Shown here: positions 39,401-54,400 of the stretch, piece after piece | Numbering within the stretch: the first letter of the stretch is position 1 | Layout: the number at the start of each line of letters is the position of its first letter | NCBI GenBank assembly: GCA_014526335.1 | Contig: JACTAT010000004.1 | Span: 2,006,077-2,070,076 of the forward strand | Source: Chrysaora quinquecirrha | Lineage: Eukaryota; Cnidaria; Scyphozoa; Semaeostomeae; Pelagiidae | DNA length: 64,000 nt | Reading direction: 5' to 3' | Notes under the pieces: model-generated | Database searches by the model: none | The model's input: only the letters and a program-made list of their open reading frames with translations | Told to the model about the DNA's origin: nothing | Position numbers and translations under genes: made by a program

Positions 39401-42400
39401 TTTGACTTATTAGTTGCTTACGGTAATTAAACCCTTTGTGGGCCGATTTTCGAAATACTTGTCATAGAGCACTCGAATTTGCAAATGTAGTAGATATAGG
39501 CAAGAAACAAACAAAATAGGTGAAAAATTGGTCTGGGGTGCGTGGACGATTTTTTAAAAATTTATTCCCCCCCCAAGCCTTTTGCCCCTGACAGCTGCTT
39601 GACTGACTTCGTGTTTTTGACGCCTAGGCCAAATTAAAGTGCATTCAGAATGCTACAAGAAAAGTACTTATTTCCCATTCTAAAGCATCTAGCTTTACGG
39701 AAATTTAAGTCTTCGATTTTCAAATTAGGCCAAAATTTAGGCAATCCAAAAAATTTTCGACATCTTCGCAAAAATGTTCAAATCCTTTGCTTTAGAGCGT
39801 CCACCAAGCGGAAGACGCTATGAACTTAGGCCTACAATGGTGACTAAAACATACTATTACTCAAATTTAGACTTGCCTTCTGGACGTGCCGCCGTCCAAG
39901 TGAGAAAACGAACTCTTTCTGTGTACACAGAACTAGCTTTTTTCATCTGACACTCTTCAGAGTATAAACGTCAGAAACAGACTGAAACAAATGACAAAGG
40001 CGGAATTAACACCCAGATGCGGATCGAAATGCGCCAATCAGAAAGCGAAGCCGAATTGGCATTGTGTGACGATAAACTTTTATGACAGTATAAGTGCAAA
40101 AACCATCTTTATGTTAGGGACCAAAGTTAAGTGATTTCAATTGATTGATTATAGTGATTTTTTCCTAAAACTTTACATTCTGAATTTACTTTCCATTATC
40201 ATAATACAGTTGATATCCGCTATCTCGAACTCTCAAGGGAATCTGGAATTTGTTCGAGATAGCGAATGTTCGAAATAACGGATGCCCCACATAAATATAA
40301 AAATGTATATTGTATACATGGGCAGCATATCACTTAGCTGCTGCCATTCCCGCTCCCCTAAGCGAACTTATACATATTTTCAGCCTGTCTATTTATCCAG
40401 TTCAGCAGAAAATTTGGCAAAGTTCGAGATAAAGAGCAGGCTTTCCTCCATGGGAAATCGAAAATAGTTCGAGACAGCGAATGTTCGAGAAAACGGGGTT
40501 CGAGATAGCGGATGATTTTTCTATACAAACCCTCATACCAAAACGAAGGGGGAATGGAAAATCCTTCGAGATAGCGAATGTTCGAGATAGCGGGCAGTCG
40601 AGATGGATGTCAACTGTAGTGTCAAAGAATTATTATTGAGCAATTAATAGTTGTAGCTGTTGCTTTTTAAATAAAAAAACACACAAGTTTTAAGTAAATC
40701 ATAATGAATTAATAAAAATCATTAATCCTAAATAAATACTATTGATTGGCAAATTTAACTGAAAACTGAGATCATTATTGTTCTTTTATTTTCATTTCTG
40801 AAAATATGATGTCGCCGAAGTTATCCTTCAACGCTATCCAAGACATGAAGTCGGCATTCTTATGATAACCTTGTCCCAACGTCGATTCTGTTGTCCCTGG
40901 GTACAAATTATTCAATATTCCATCATAACAATATTCCCGGCCGAACCACCATCCACCCTTATATGTATCGGCACAATTTGCTTGATTTGTGGTATTTCTA
41001 TCCTGGTCATATGTTGCAAATGGCATTTCATTTGACATTCTCAACCCATCTCCACTATTTCCCGAGTATTCACCGAATGTTATCTTGTATTTCTCTTCTT
41101 TTGATCCTATTTTGAAATTGGTGTACTTTGCATACTTTCGATGACCATCAGAGTTCTGCATGTCAATTCGTAAAATAAAGTTTCTACCCTTCGTTACATT
41201 TTGCAGTGCTTCCAAACCGAGCCAGAAGTTTCCTTGTAAATTCCCAAAACCATTTTCATACGCTTTCCAATCTCTGGTAAAAGTAACACTGCTGTTTGTA
41301 CGCTTTTGGAAGACAATCCATCCTCCACCATCTGTGGTCATATCACAGTAGACACGAATTACCGAGCCATTTATGAACAATTCAGTTGTTCCGTTTTCTC
41401 TTTGTCCTTTCTCCATTGCATCTTTGCAGCTACTGAACACTGAAATAAGAAATTATGGAATTTGATAAAAAAGATAATTCTGAATGCTTTTGCATGTAGC
41501 CCTGGCCAAACGAATCAGTTATTATGTAGACATAATCCAACAGTTTTTTTTTCATAATTGCTGGATGATGTTTCATCGCCTGGTCAAACGAATGAAACAA
41601 GTGCCAAAACATTTTTGTGGCGCACGCGCCATTTTCAGACAAAGACAAAGAAACTAAATTTGAAGACATTTTCCGTGATGCATCGAATTTCAACTTACTG
41701 CACCTCCGTGAATCACAAAAATGTTTTGTGAGGCAGCCAACAAACACAACATCGCGTGCGTACCACGCAAAGAAATTTGCTCATTTTTTAATGCGCATGC
41801 CATTGCACTTCCCAAAGATAAGAGGAGAGGAAACGATAGCACTTTCTTACTAATATCGGGAAATACAATTGAGCAACAACGATTCAATTCCGAACAACGT
41901 ACAACGCACAACTTAAAGCATTATTCTGCCATAGGACAACGCTTCCTTGATAACTCAGATTGAGCGGAAAATTACAGCGAGGATTGATTTCGAGTAGTTG
42001 GCAAAGCAAGATCTTTTTTTCATTTAAGGCTTTAGAATCTGTCCACATAAAAACCAAAAGACCCGTTCTGTGTAGACAGAAAGAGTTCCTTTTCTCTTTT
42101 GAACTGCTAATTAATTCTGTTGGTTTTTCCGCTGTACCCGCAAGCGGATTGGTGTTAAAAACACCCTACCAATTCGGCTCCACTTTTCCTATTGCTGCAT
42201 TTCGATCCGCATCTGGGTGTAACTTCCGCCTTATTCAATGACGTTTATATTCTGCAAAGTATGAGACGAAAAAGCTTTTCAGTGTGCTCTTTGATGTTTG
42301 CGCTGCTCATCGCAATTTTACATTGTTGATCAAACTTGGAAACAAAAGACATGTTTCATGATATATTTGATGAAAATCAATATTCGTGAAACATAGCAAC

Positions 42401-45400
42401 ATTTCATCAAACGTTGTATGCCGTTGTATGTTTTATGCCGATGTTTGATTCGTTTGGTTAGAGCTGACGTACAATTGACATCCGCTATCTCGAACGATTT
42501 TCCATTTCCCCTCGTTTTGGTATAAGGGTTTGTATAAAAGAATCATCCGCTATCTCGAACCCCGTTATCTCGAACATTCGCTGTCTCGAACCATTTTCGA
42601 TTTCGCATGGAGGAAAACCTGCTCTTTATCTCGAACTTTGCCAAATTTCCTGCTGAACTGGATAAAGAGACAAGCTGAAAATATGTATAAGTTCGACTAG
42701 CGGAGCGGGAATGGCAGCAGCTAAGTGATATGCTGCGCATGTATACAAGAGATGAAGCTGTTCTCGTTCGAGATGTGCTGCATCGCCATTATCTCAATTT
42801 CACCAGTAGTAGGGATAAAAGCAGATGAGCTTTGCCTCCTATGTAAAAATTCCAGACTTGTTTGATGAGGTTTGGGATCAGTAACCCTGGATCTTAATAG
42901 GGGTTCCTTTTTCTGACTTCAAGTTCAAAACTATAATTCTTTATATTTATATGGGGCATCCGTTATTTCGAACATTCGCTATCTCAAACAAATTCCAATT
43001 TCCCTTGAGAGTTCGAAATAGCGGATGTAAACTGTAAATTAGAAACAAACCCTGCTTGCTTTTTCTATCTTGTTTTGCTAGTTCGGCGGGATCTTTCATC
43101 TTTTGCCAGATTTTAAGCTTCTTGCCAATTTCCTTCAGTTTTTCCCTGCTTTCAACTTTATGGACAGTGTTATCTTCAGTGTTTACTGCAACAAAATTGC
43201 ACCAATTTCGCAAGCTGCATTGATGGAGTTCTTTAGTGAAGAGACTTGACATGCTTGTAGGTGTATCATCATTGATATCTTCAGCATCTGATATCATTTG
43301 ATAAAATGTTCCCGAATGCATGGCATTGCTTGCATAATAAGCAGCACAAGATACCAATGCCACCAGAATAGCATTAAGCATTTTAAGCATCATCATTTCT
43401 GTTCGTCTTGTGCTAATGTACTGACTGAATGAATGAGGGATTGGGCGAGAAAGTAGCTATTAAAAAGAATGCAATTGATTTGCATTAAATTTTGATGAAG
43501 CTAAATTTCCTTTTACTAATTAGGCTATTTTCTTCCTCTTTTACCTGCTTTGATTGTATGCATGCAATGAACAAACTCTCTTAATCAAAGGTTCCCTTTT
43601 ATGATTAAAGCCGGGAAAGAAAAGAGAACTTCCTTTTCTTTCTTTCTTCTCGCATGCTCCTTCGCAGTGATCACGCTACGCGAAACGTTGACGCAAAACC
43701 ATCAACGAACATTTGCATTGGAGAATAGGACGAAAAAGTTTCAATAGCTACAATTGCTTTTCAACGAAAGCTCTGAAGCTAAGCATGCGCTCATTTCATT
43801 TAAGTAACCTCTTATAAGAAACTACAGTAACCCTTCCCAGACAATCAGTAAGCTCTATTGCAATGTACCTGAATCTTTGTTGACAATTTTTTATAGACTC
43901 CATTGCAACAACCTTCCTGTCCTTTAATGTATAATATCCCAATGCTCACTTTTCTGATTGATGCATTTCGATCCACATCTGTTTATATTTTCTGCCTTCG
44001 TGAACTGCTTCAGTCTGTTTCTGAAGTTTATACTCTGTGGAGTGCTGGAAAGCGTGGAGATGAAAAAGGCTTTTGAAATATGCCCTATGATTTTCCCCTG
44101 TTTAATATTTGTTCCAGGGAAGGCAATAACAGCATGGAAGCAATAGCAATTGGCCATGTAAAAGAAGTCCCTCGGCGCTGTGTAGCCGCCATTGTCTATC
44201 AATTGATAGACAATGGTGATGTTTTTCTCATCATCGGAACTTCAGATTGGGCGGTCAGTGGGCCAGCCCAGTGCTAAAATGCCCTTCGCTTCTGGGGGGT
44301 TGACGAAGAAGCAAAGTTTTTTGACCAGCACACTATGTCCATGCTGACAACCAGAGCCCGAGGACACTAGTCGAAAGCATGAAAAGAGTGGAAAAGAAGA
44401 CAAGTGCCTAAACCAAGAAGCAGTGAGGGCGGGTGGGACAAAAATCTGCTTGACAAGAACTTTGAAAAGTTCCCCGTTCACAGTTCCCCGCGTGGCAAAA
44501 ATTTATAGCCGCCAAATTTAAACGCACGAGTTAACCCGGTTCACCATAGCAACACTGCTGTATAAGGAATTGCTTTGTATGAAAAAGCTTCCACCAATCA
44601 TGAGACACCTCAAAAGCTTCTCTAGCTCTAATGTGATGCAAGATGGCAATAATAACATAAAAGCCCCTGTCACATATTAAACCCGAATAAATTGCATTTA
44701 GTCGTGCCTTATCGCAATTTTTAAGTTCTGTAAACCTCCAAAAAGTTCATTTTAAATCACAAACTAGTAAAATAATTTGACTTTGACGTGCTTATTTGTT
44801 TGGCATGGTTTCAGTCACGTTGTGTCCGTAAAGCGAGCAAGAGTACCCAGCGTTTTTCCTTAAGCCTGCCGCACACAGTGAGAATTTTGCTGAGCAAAAT
44901 GCCACGAATGGCACTTTGCTCAGCCAAATTTTTCACCGTGTGCGCGAAAATTTTTCTCAGAAATTTGTGATTCGCGCCTGTGAGGAAAATATCTAAAAGC
45001 GTATGAATGACAATGAAACGAAGCCATTGCAATGCGACTGAACGACGTGAGGAAAATTCTCACGGCCGCCCACAGGAGGTCCAGGAGGGGGAATATTAAT
45101 GAAAGATAAGAATACCAGCGTGTATTTTTGTTGTTACTCTTCTTTACTCGATCTTTTATTGAATTGAATACTTTTCGAATATGCTGCTCGAATTTCTCAG
45201 TTGACTGTTTGTGTTTATATATAAAAACACAAGGAGTGAAACTTCTCATTCAGTGAAGACCCAAAAACTGTTTTTGATTTGCTTGCATTCTGACATCGTT
45301 GCTCCCAATGTCTGCAAACGCATATCAAAATGTTCCTCAATTATCGAACTAAGGCCCCAAATACTTTGTTTCAACTTCAGATATCTTTATCATTGAAAAT

Positions 45401-48400
45401 TTTCCCATTTTTCCCATGCAAGTCTACTCAAATTTGCTTTCTCCCTAGGCTCCGGCCACCACTCGGCACAAAATCGCTCGATTTTCGAACGTTTTCGTCA
45501 GCTGACCTTATTCTGCCGTAAACAGCGTTTGGGTGTGAGCCCCCGTCTTTCATTAAAAAAGCCTGAAACTTCAATCTAAATGTTCAGCCTAAGACGGGTG
45601 CCAACACACGGTGAGGAATTTGCCACAGTGGGCCGCCGCACACGGTGAGGAATTTGCCACGAATGGCAAAAAATATCAAACACGATAGAAATTTTCCTCG
45701 CTGCCACGAATGACTAATTTCTTAGCAAGATTTGCGCGCACACGGTGAGAATTTTGCTGAGCAAAGTGCCATTCGTGGCAGTTTGCTCAGCAAAATTCTC
45801 ACTGTGTGCGGCGTGCTTTCGATAAACGCCCGTTCTAAACAAAATTCGTCCGTCTGATAGAGGTTCTCTGCTGCAGAAATGACTGAAAGACTTTCTTCTA
45901 TTAAAGATTTATTCTATATTTATTTATTTATTCATTTTGAGTTTTACGAAAGCTTCAAAATTGCGATGAACAGCGGAAAAATTATGCCGTATGGCATACT
46001 TTATACTTTGGAAAAATATTTTGTGCGCTGCCTCTCCTTACGCGACCGCTATCCCGGTCTTGTCAACCATCTTCTAGAAAAATGTCAAGCCGACCCAAAC
46101 CTCTGAAAAAGTCTATTGAAGGGGGTTTGCTTATCCTAGTAATTACGGTATTTTGTATGCATTGTAACAGTGAAACGCGTTTTTTAGGACCGTACAATAC
46201 TTCAATAACTATTCTTGGACGAAGTATGGCTCAGCTTCCTGTTGCACCTAGATATGGTAAAATGATACTGCTTGCAAAACAAGGAAATTGCATGCAATAC
46301 ATACTCACTATTGTAGCAGCTTTAACTGTTAAGGTTTGTGGACATTTTAGCAGATCTATAAATTTAGAGCGTTTATTTTCTAACTACATTTACATTTAGT
46401 TATCTAAAACTGTCTCATTAACTAATTGTCACAAATTTCAAAATTGCAAGAAACAGCAGAACAATTTTTGGACATACTTATAAACTTTTTGGTCTGACAC
46501 TCTTCAGAGTATAAACGTCAGAAACAGACCGAAACGATAGACTAAGGCGGAATTTATACCCAGATGCGGATCGAAAAGTACCAATGAGAAAGAAGTGCTG
46601 AGTTGGCATGGCATTATGCATTTTAAACACCAATCAGCTTGCCAACTTGCTCGCTAAATTCCTCCTTGTTTCTGATGTTATTCTCTGAAGAGTGTCCGTC
46701 CAAAAAAGCTTTTAATTAACCTTTGATTTAAAATTGAAATTAAAAAAGCTTTGCAAAAGTTTGTTTGTTGAAATTAAAAAAGTTTGCAAAATAAGTTTAT
46801 GCAGAACATTATCATATTCAATTCGAAATATGTGTTGAACCATCAGTGGGTAAAAGCACTCTGGGCCTTCTTGTATGTCTGAAAATCCAGTTGCTGATTG
46901 TGATTCTGATCTTCAGAAGTCGTCCATCATATGGGCACATGTGCAGGCGGCTGCATATGCAATTCAACGGGACATGTGCTGTGCAACGAGTGTGTGTAAT
47001 TAATTAATAAATTCTGATGAATTAGTCAGATATTTATTAATTTAATCATTCATCTTCAGTTTGTCCTTTGGTTAAACAACAGGGCACATACAATTATAGA
47101 AAATGCCCGACTGAAAGATGACTGTTCAAACAGCTGGTTAAGCATTGAAGACCTCATAAAGTTTGATCGCTCTTTAATGGCATACAAAATCATAAACAAA
47201 CTAAGCCCTCAAAATCTTTCGGATAAGTTTAGACAAAGATGTACTATTTCAAACTACCAAACGAGGAATAGTGCAGATCTACAAATCCAAAAGCTTATGA
47301 CAGAGCATGCAAAAAAAGGTTTCCACTACTCAACCTTGAAAGCGTGGAACGGTATCCCTGTCAACATACGAACAGCTGAGACACTTGGACGTTTAACTAA
47401 AAACGCACCTGTTAAGCTAAACTCAAAATGAAACAGAAACCCCTTGAAGAACAGTATATTATCCTTATATTTATTTGACTTATACTTAGCTAATTGCATT
47501 TTACATACTATATTAGATTAAAATAGATTATTTATTACTGAAGGGTTATCGTGTTTAAATAATAATTCATGATATGATATGATTACAGACTATAACACCA
47601 CCCTTTAATTTCTCTTGTACAGACAAAACACCACCCTTTAATTCCTGTGTTGTTTTAGGAATTGCTTGTTTTAGTTTTATGTCTAAATCAGCTATTTTGA
47701 TCCTTAATGTAAGTATCTTCTGCTGTTTTGCAGGAAGAGGATGCTGCCAAGAAAAGAATGCTCATCACGCAAGCAAGAAGAAAATGGGCAGGAACAGTTA
47801 GTATCTAATGTATCTAGTGTTATTAGTTGATAATTCTTAGATACAGCGAGTTTAAATGCTTTCTCTCTTAAAGCAGGAATTAGATCGTTTCTTGTCATAA
47901 AAGTTTGGCATTTTGGTCAAAATGTGGGAACTTTTGGCATAGAAAGCTTGTTTATCTTTTTATTTTGTCTAATTTGGTTGCTAGGCGACAGATCACACGA
48001 CCAATTAGCATCTAATTGTTTTCTTGTTACTAACGAAATTTCACCCATCTTAATTATCAAGTTTCGCTTCCATGTAATATACAGGATGTTCCAAAAAAAG
48101 AACCCGATAAAGAAACCTTCGTAGAAAGTGAAGTTTTATTTTTTGAGAATGAAATTTGGTTCCATGTTTTTTAAGGAATAAGACTTATGCAGACATCACT
48201 GTATATTGGTTTAATTCATGAATATCACTAAGGAGAAACAAAATTGGTGGCTGGGACATTTGGTTGTCTGAAACTTGAACATAATTCCCAGCTAGGTTTC
48301 AGTATGGCTTTATCGTAGAATAAGTGGCTAAGCAACTTGGTCAGTTTCCGTTGGGCAACTGGAACTAAGATTGGTCATTTATGTCAACAAGGGGTCCCAT

Positions 48401-51400
48401 GCCCGCATGTGGCATGCAAAATGCAAAAGTAGGCCCAAATTAGCTGAAAAGCTAGAAATAGTATAACAGCCTAAAGAAACAACAACAACAACGACGACAA
48501 CAACAACAACAACAGCTTTTATTGCGAAATTATAGCTTTGGACATAGGATCCATGTCCTGTTGATTTTAAAACAATCTCCTAAGAAACCTTCATTTCTTA
48601 AAGTGTGCAAAAATTTCCAATGCTAGACCAGTTTTTGGTTTCTTACAAAGAACTACGAATCAGTTTTTTGCTCCAGCCTGAGATCTATTTAATAAATATT
48701 CCTGGTAGCTTATTGACAAATTAAGTTTTTATTAAATGAAATTCATTTGCAGGGTGAGACCTCTCTCCTTGGTGATATGATGGTGATTCTTAGGGCTGTT
48801 GGTGCTTTTGAATATGCTGGCTGTACAGAGAAGTTTTGTAAAGAGAATGGTTTAAGATATAAGGCGATGGTCGAAATTAAGAAACTGCGAGCTCAATTGT
48901 CCAGAGCAGGTTAGTGTTTCCGTTATTGAATGTTCCCTTTAAAATTTATTTTTGTTAATATTGTGAATGACTTTTTCATTTTGACCTTTTGATTTTTTTG
49001 TAGCCAATTCGTTGAGCAGTGATCTAGATGTTTACTTTGATCCCAAAATCAGTCCACCAACAGACTCACAGGTAACTTAGCAAAATACGTCTTTTCATTT
49101 TAGTATCTTAATTTCATTTCATTTCATTTTCACTTTTTTAGACATGGTAGCCCCGTCAGTTAGAAAAAACTGATTTACAGGGGGCCATGCATTTTAATAC
49201 AATACTTTTTAGGATAAAAATTACATTATTAAAATATACAAATATAATATACCAATTAAATCTGAAAGTAATAATGAAAAAACAAAATTAAACGATGAAT
49301 GATAAAGGAGACCAACTTACACCCTGCACGATTTCTCCAGCCCTTTTTTGAATTTTTGGAGCGTAGGTGCTTCTTTTAATTCATTATCTTGTCTATTCCA
49401 AAGACTTGCCCCTCTGAATGAAAAGCTACTCTGACCAGCCGATGTCCTAAACAATGGAGTTCTAAGGTTTACGTTGGAATTCCGCAGTGTGCGGGAGGTG
49501 GTCTCACTTACTCTAGTAAACATGTTGCTCATATAGGACGGCGCCTCCACGTTTAAGGATTTAAAAACCATTTTGAGTGTCTCAAACTCAATTAACTCCC
49601 TAACGGTGGGCCATCCAAGGGCACGAATGAGTGGTGTGGCTGACTGATCATATCGACTACCTGTGACAGTTCTGGCAGCACGATTCTGTAGTTTTTGCTA
49701 TTTGTTAAGAGCAGTCTCGCCAATATTTCCCCAAACAGGGCAACAATATCTGAAGTAGGGTTCCACAAGGCTTCTATACATTTGTTTAACGGTAGATGCA
49801 GGCACATACTTTTTAGAATATCGTAATATGCCAATACCTCTGGAAATCTTACACGTTAATGAAGCTAGATGAGAGGACCATTTTAACTGTGGATCCACAT
49901 TAACTCCTAGATACTTAGTATTTTGAACCATTTTGACTTCATCATTCTCAATTTTAAACTGAGGTTTAACTGAGTCAGTAGAAGTCAAATTTTTTAGTTT
50001 ACTTTGCTTGCCGATAATCATGCCTTCAGTTTTGGCCACATTTAATGATAGTTTGTTTCCTTGCAACCACGATTTTAAAGCTGCTAAATCAGCATTAATA
50101 GCTTCATTGATTTCAGAAACGGAGCTGGATGCAAAATATATACTAGTATCGTCCGCATACATAGATACACGAGAGTGCTGTAAGCATTTAGGTAAATCGT
50201 TGATGTAGACCAAGAAAAGAAGGGGTCCGAGACAGGATCCTTGAGGGACTCCACAGCTTATGGCTTCGGTACTTGATGATTGCCCATTTATTCTACAAAA
50301 TTGCCTTCTGTTGGCGAGGTAGGAAACGAACCATCGAAACTCCTTACCTTTGACGCCATAGTAGTCCATTTTACTCAATAGAATGTCATGGTCTACTGTG
50401 TCAAAGGCTTTTTTGAGGTCAATAAAGACCGAAGCTGTATATTGACCCTTATCAATGTTAAGGTACCAGTCATTCGTGCACCTGAGCAGACTTGTAAGCG
50501 TTGAATGGAGTGAACGAAAACCTGACTGATCCGAGAATATCAGATTATTGTCATTAAAGTAGGAGTACAACTGGTCAAAGACTAGCTTTTCAAACAGACG
50601 AGAGACGACAGGAAGTACTGAAATAGGTCTATAGTTAGACTTATCATCAGTGGACCCTTTTTTGAAGATTGGTGCGACCCGTGCAGTCTTCCAGCTGTCA
50701 GGAAAGTGTCCCTCAGACAAGGACCAGTTGAACAGCTGTACAAGGGAAGGGATCATAATTTCAATGCCAATTTTCAGGAAAAAGCTAGAGATTTGATCAA
50801 CGCCAAATCCGTAGGAAATTTTTACTTCAGAAAAAGCTTTAAGAACCTTGTTATTGTCTAGGGGAGAGAACGAAAACGAAGATGCAATGTTATTATCTCC
50901 GAATTCTCCATCTAGAAGTGGATTATTCGTGGTCGGAATCGCATCACTGAGATCTTTACCAACATTGCAAAAAAAGTGATTCATGGTCTCCGCTATATTC
51001 CGGGGATCAGAAATCACCTTTTCGTTTTCTTTAATAGAGAGAATGTTGGTTGTTTTAGATCTTTTATTTATCAGCTGATTGACAGTTTTCCAAGTTTCTT
51101 TGATGTCCCCTTCACGGGAAACTAGCTTATTCGAAAAATATTCTCTTTTTGCTTTACGGTTCAAATTGTTAGCTTTACAACGAATTTGCTTGTAAGCGTT
51201 CATTAGTATATGCCGTGTTCATTGGCATCTTCATTTCATAACGTGTTCTTTAGGATCTTTATTTCATAGCTTATTCTTCAGCATCTTCATTTCAAGTAAT
51301 ATTTCTTAGCATCAGAATCTTTTTATCGTATCTAATTCATCAGCATCTTCATTTCATATCGTAATCGTAAGCATCTTCATTTCATGCCATATCCATTAGC

Positions 51401-54400
51401 ATCTTCATTTCATACTGTATTCGTTAGCATCTTCATTTCATACCATATTCATAAGCATCTTCATTTTTGTATCGTATTCATAAGCATCTTCATCTCGTAC
51501 CGTTTTCCTTAGCATCTTCATTCATACCGTATTCATTAGCATCTTCATTTCATGATGTATTTTTAGCATCTTTGTTTCATATCGTATTCGTTAGCATCTT
51601 CATTTCATGCCATATTCATTGGCATCTTCATTTCATGACGTACTCTTTAGCATCTTCATCTCATAGCGTATTTTTCGGCCTCATTTCACGTAACATGTCT
51701 TAGCATCAGCATCTTTTTAGCATATTTAATTCATCAGCATCTTCACTTCACGTCGTATTCCTAAGCATCGCCTCTTTATCCGTGTTCTTTCATATTCATT
51801 CGTCTCTCTGTTACTACATTTTCTTAACTAATCCTAAGTGTCTTTGTTTCTTAATCTTTACCTTTTTCCATTAGCGTTTTCTCTTACTGACTAGCTTCCT
51901 TACTTACTTGCTCTTACTTACAACTCTTTTAATCAGGTGTATACCGTTACCTATACCGAATACCTATACCATTTGGTTTCATTTCCGCAAAATCTTTCTT
52001 TTCATCAATACAATCTCTAATAGTGCTGTAATATGCTGATACTGTAATAATTTGAATTTTAGGTCAAGCTTATTCGTCAAATATTACTTGCTTGCCTTGG
52101 TGACAGAGTTGCAAGGTATTTTCAAATTTCAAATCTTTTCAGTTTTATTATTTTTCTAACCAAGAAATGGAAGCGGCAAGGACTCTGTTTCAGTTTTATC
52201 TTAAGGCCTGGCTAAACTAGGAGACATGTCTCGCGAGACATTGTCGCGCGTGACATGTCTCCTCGATGTCACCCAGTTTAGCCATCTCGGAAAATTTATA
52301 TCGTGTGACAAAATTTGTAGCGAGAGACACGCAAATGGTTCTGGGAGACAACAGAAACTTTTCTTGTCTCCGTGACTCAGGGGACATGTTGCTCATTTGT
52401 CACTCGCATGTTTAGATAACTTGGGAGACACGCCGAATACAATGTTCCATCATGAGTTTTAAGCTACGGCTAAACTAGGAGACTTGTCGCGTTCGACACT
52501 GTATTCGTCATTTCTCCCAGGGTGGCTAAACATGCGAATGACAAGCGAGTAACATGTCTGCCGAGTCATTTGCATGTCACGGAGACAAGAAATGTTTCTG
52601 TTGTCTCCCAGAAACATTTGCGTGTCTCTTGCTACGAATTTTTTCACGCGCTACAAAGTTTCTGCGGTGGCTAAACTGGGAGACATCGAGGGGACATCAA
52701 AGAACTTTGAACTATATAGCCTATTTTAATAAGCAATCTTAACCCTGAGCCAGTCCTCGAAGTTGCTTTAGATTTCTCAGAATTCAATCCTTGCTTTAGA
52801 TTTCTCAGAACTCAACCCTCAGATGAATTTCTTAAGTCTTTCTCTTCTCTTAATTTTGGCTATATAAAAGTCAAATTTTGGCATTTCTGTTTATATGTTG
52901 GTTCAAATTGGCAAGATTGACATTATTGTATAGATAAAACGATTTGAACTAAAAGATTGTAACAAAATCAACGAACCCCTTGTTGTATAGTTTCTAACAG
53001 CCTCTTAATCGAGCCCTAAGTTACTTAACATTTATGTGAAATGCCTACTTCCTTTAATATCCCTCTTAAAAAGGGGAAATTTGTCCTAATCAGTGGTTGT
53101 TTTCTGTTAACAACTTACTGAACGAGATATAATTTTATGAAAGAAGTTAGAAAAAAGGCTTTCTTTCTTTTCCACGTGTGCCATCGAATTCAAATTTCGG
53201 ACCGTTCAACATTAGTTAATTTGCAAAGTTGAGCTCCCTAGAAGATGTTTAGTAAATCATAGGCATACCTTTCCGCCTCATAGGCATAACATTCCCCAAG
53301 TTTGGTCGAAAGCGGACCATTTGTTGCAAAATTATAAGCATTTAAAGTTTTGGCACTTTTGTCCATTTTGAAAATGTACCAATGACGTCCCAAAGTGTCA
53401 CTTGTGCCAGACATCGATGTTGCCAGCCAGATAAGTCAAAAGCAACTTCTTAAGGCTATCTAAGGACACTTCCAACTTATTTAGGCTACCTATTCATAAG
53501 AAATGTGAAGAGTGCGGAGTCATGTCTATCTTGAAGTAATGTTGAGGGCTATCATCAGTAATGATAAGGGCTATCTTGCAGTAATGTGGAGGGTGTTAAA
53601 TAATGTGGAGGGCTATGTTGCAGTAATGTAGCAGGTGCGGAGTAATGTGGAGGGCTATCTTTCAGTTATTTGGAGGGCTATCATCTTGCAGTATTGTGGG
53701 GAGCTATCATCTTTAATGTGGAGTATTATCTTGCAATAATATCGAGAATGTTCTGTAATGTGGAGAGCTATCTTACAATAATGTAGTAGATGCGGAGTAG
53801 TGTCGAGAGCTATCTAGAAGTATCGTGGAGGGCTATCATCAGGATGCGCACTTATGTGGAAGGATATCTTGAAGTAAAGCGTTTAATCAAAGTAATACTG
53901 TAAATAGAAACCATTTTTTAGTTTTTTACATTTTCTTTCTTATTAAATTTGCAGAAAAATTCCACAGTCAGAAGTCAAAGATATCAATGTGAAGAACGCG
54001 TATCAGGTAAGGAAATAAATTTTGAAAGTATTTTTGAATTATTGAAAAAACGAAAGATAATTACCCGGTTCGAATTAATTGTTCGTCCGTTTAAAGAAGG
54101 CATATGTTTTAAAGCAGCAAGAAAGCAAATTATAGACTTACCGTAAAGGCTTTATTTAGCCCCCGGGGTATTAGAGAGTGGAGGCTTTATACATTATTAA
54201 GCATATTTTGTTCTTTATTTGTAAAGACGAATGCTACAGACATTAAAAATGAACGATAAAAGAAAGTTTAACCTTAGATCACATAAAATTGGTAGTAACT
54301 AAGTAGTTATTAGTTGTTGTAAGACACAAGTTTTTTATATCAAACACGTTACAACTAAATTTCATTTAATTTCGTACGTTTACTACTGAACTTCCAAGTG

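Noticed and set aside
40282..40467. Similar small frames at 40282-40467 and 42543-42740
   Set aside because: The similarity is explained by the shared pogo-like MITE sequence.
51215..51780. CRISPR-like array
   Set aside because: Units are directly adjacent with no unique spacers, and the genome is eukaryotic; it is a minisatellite.
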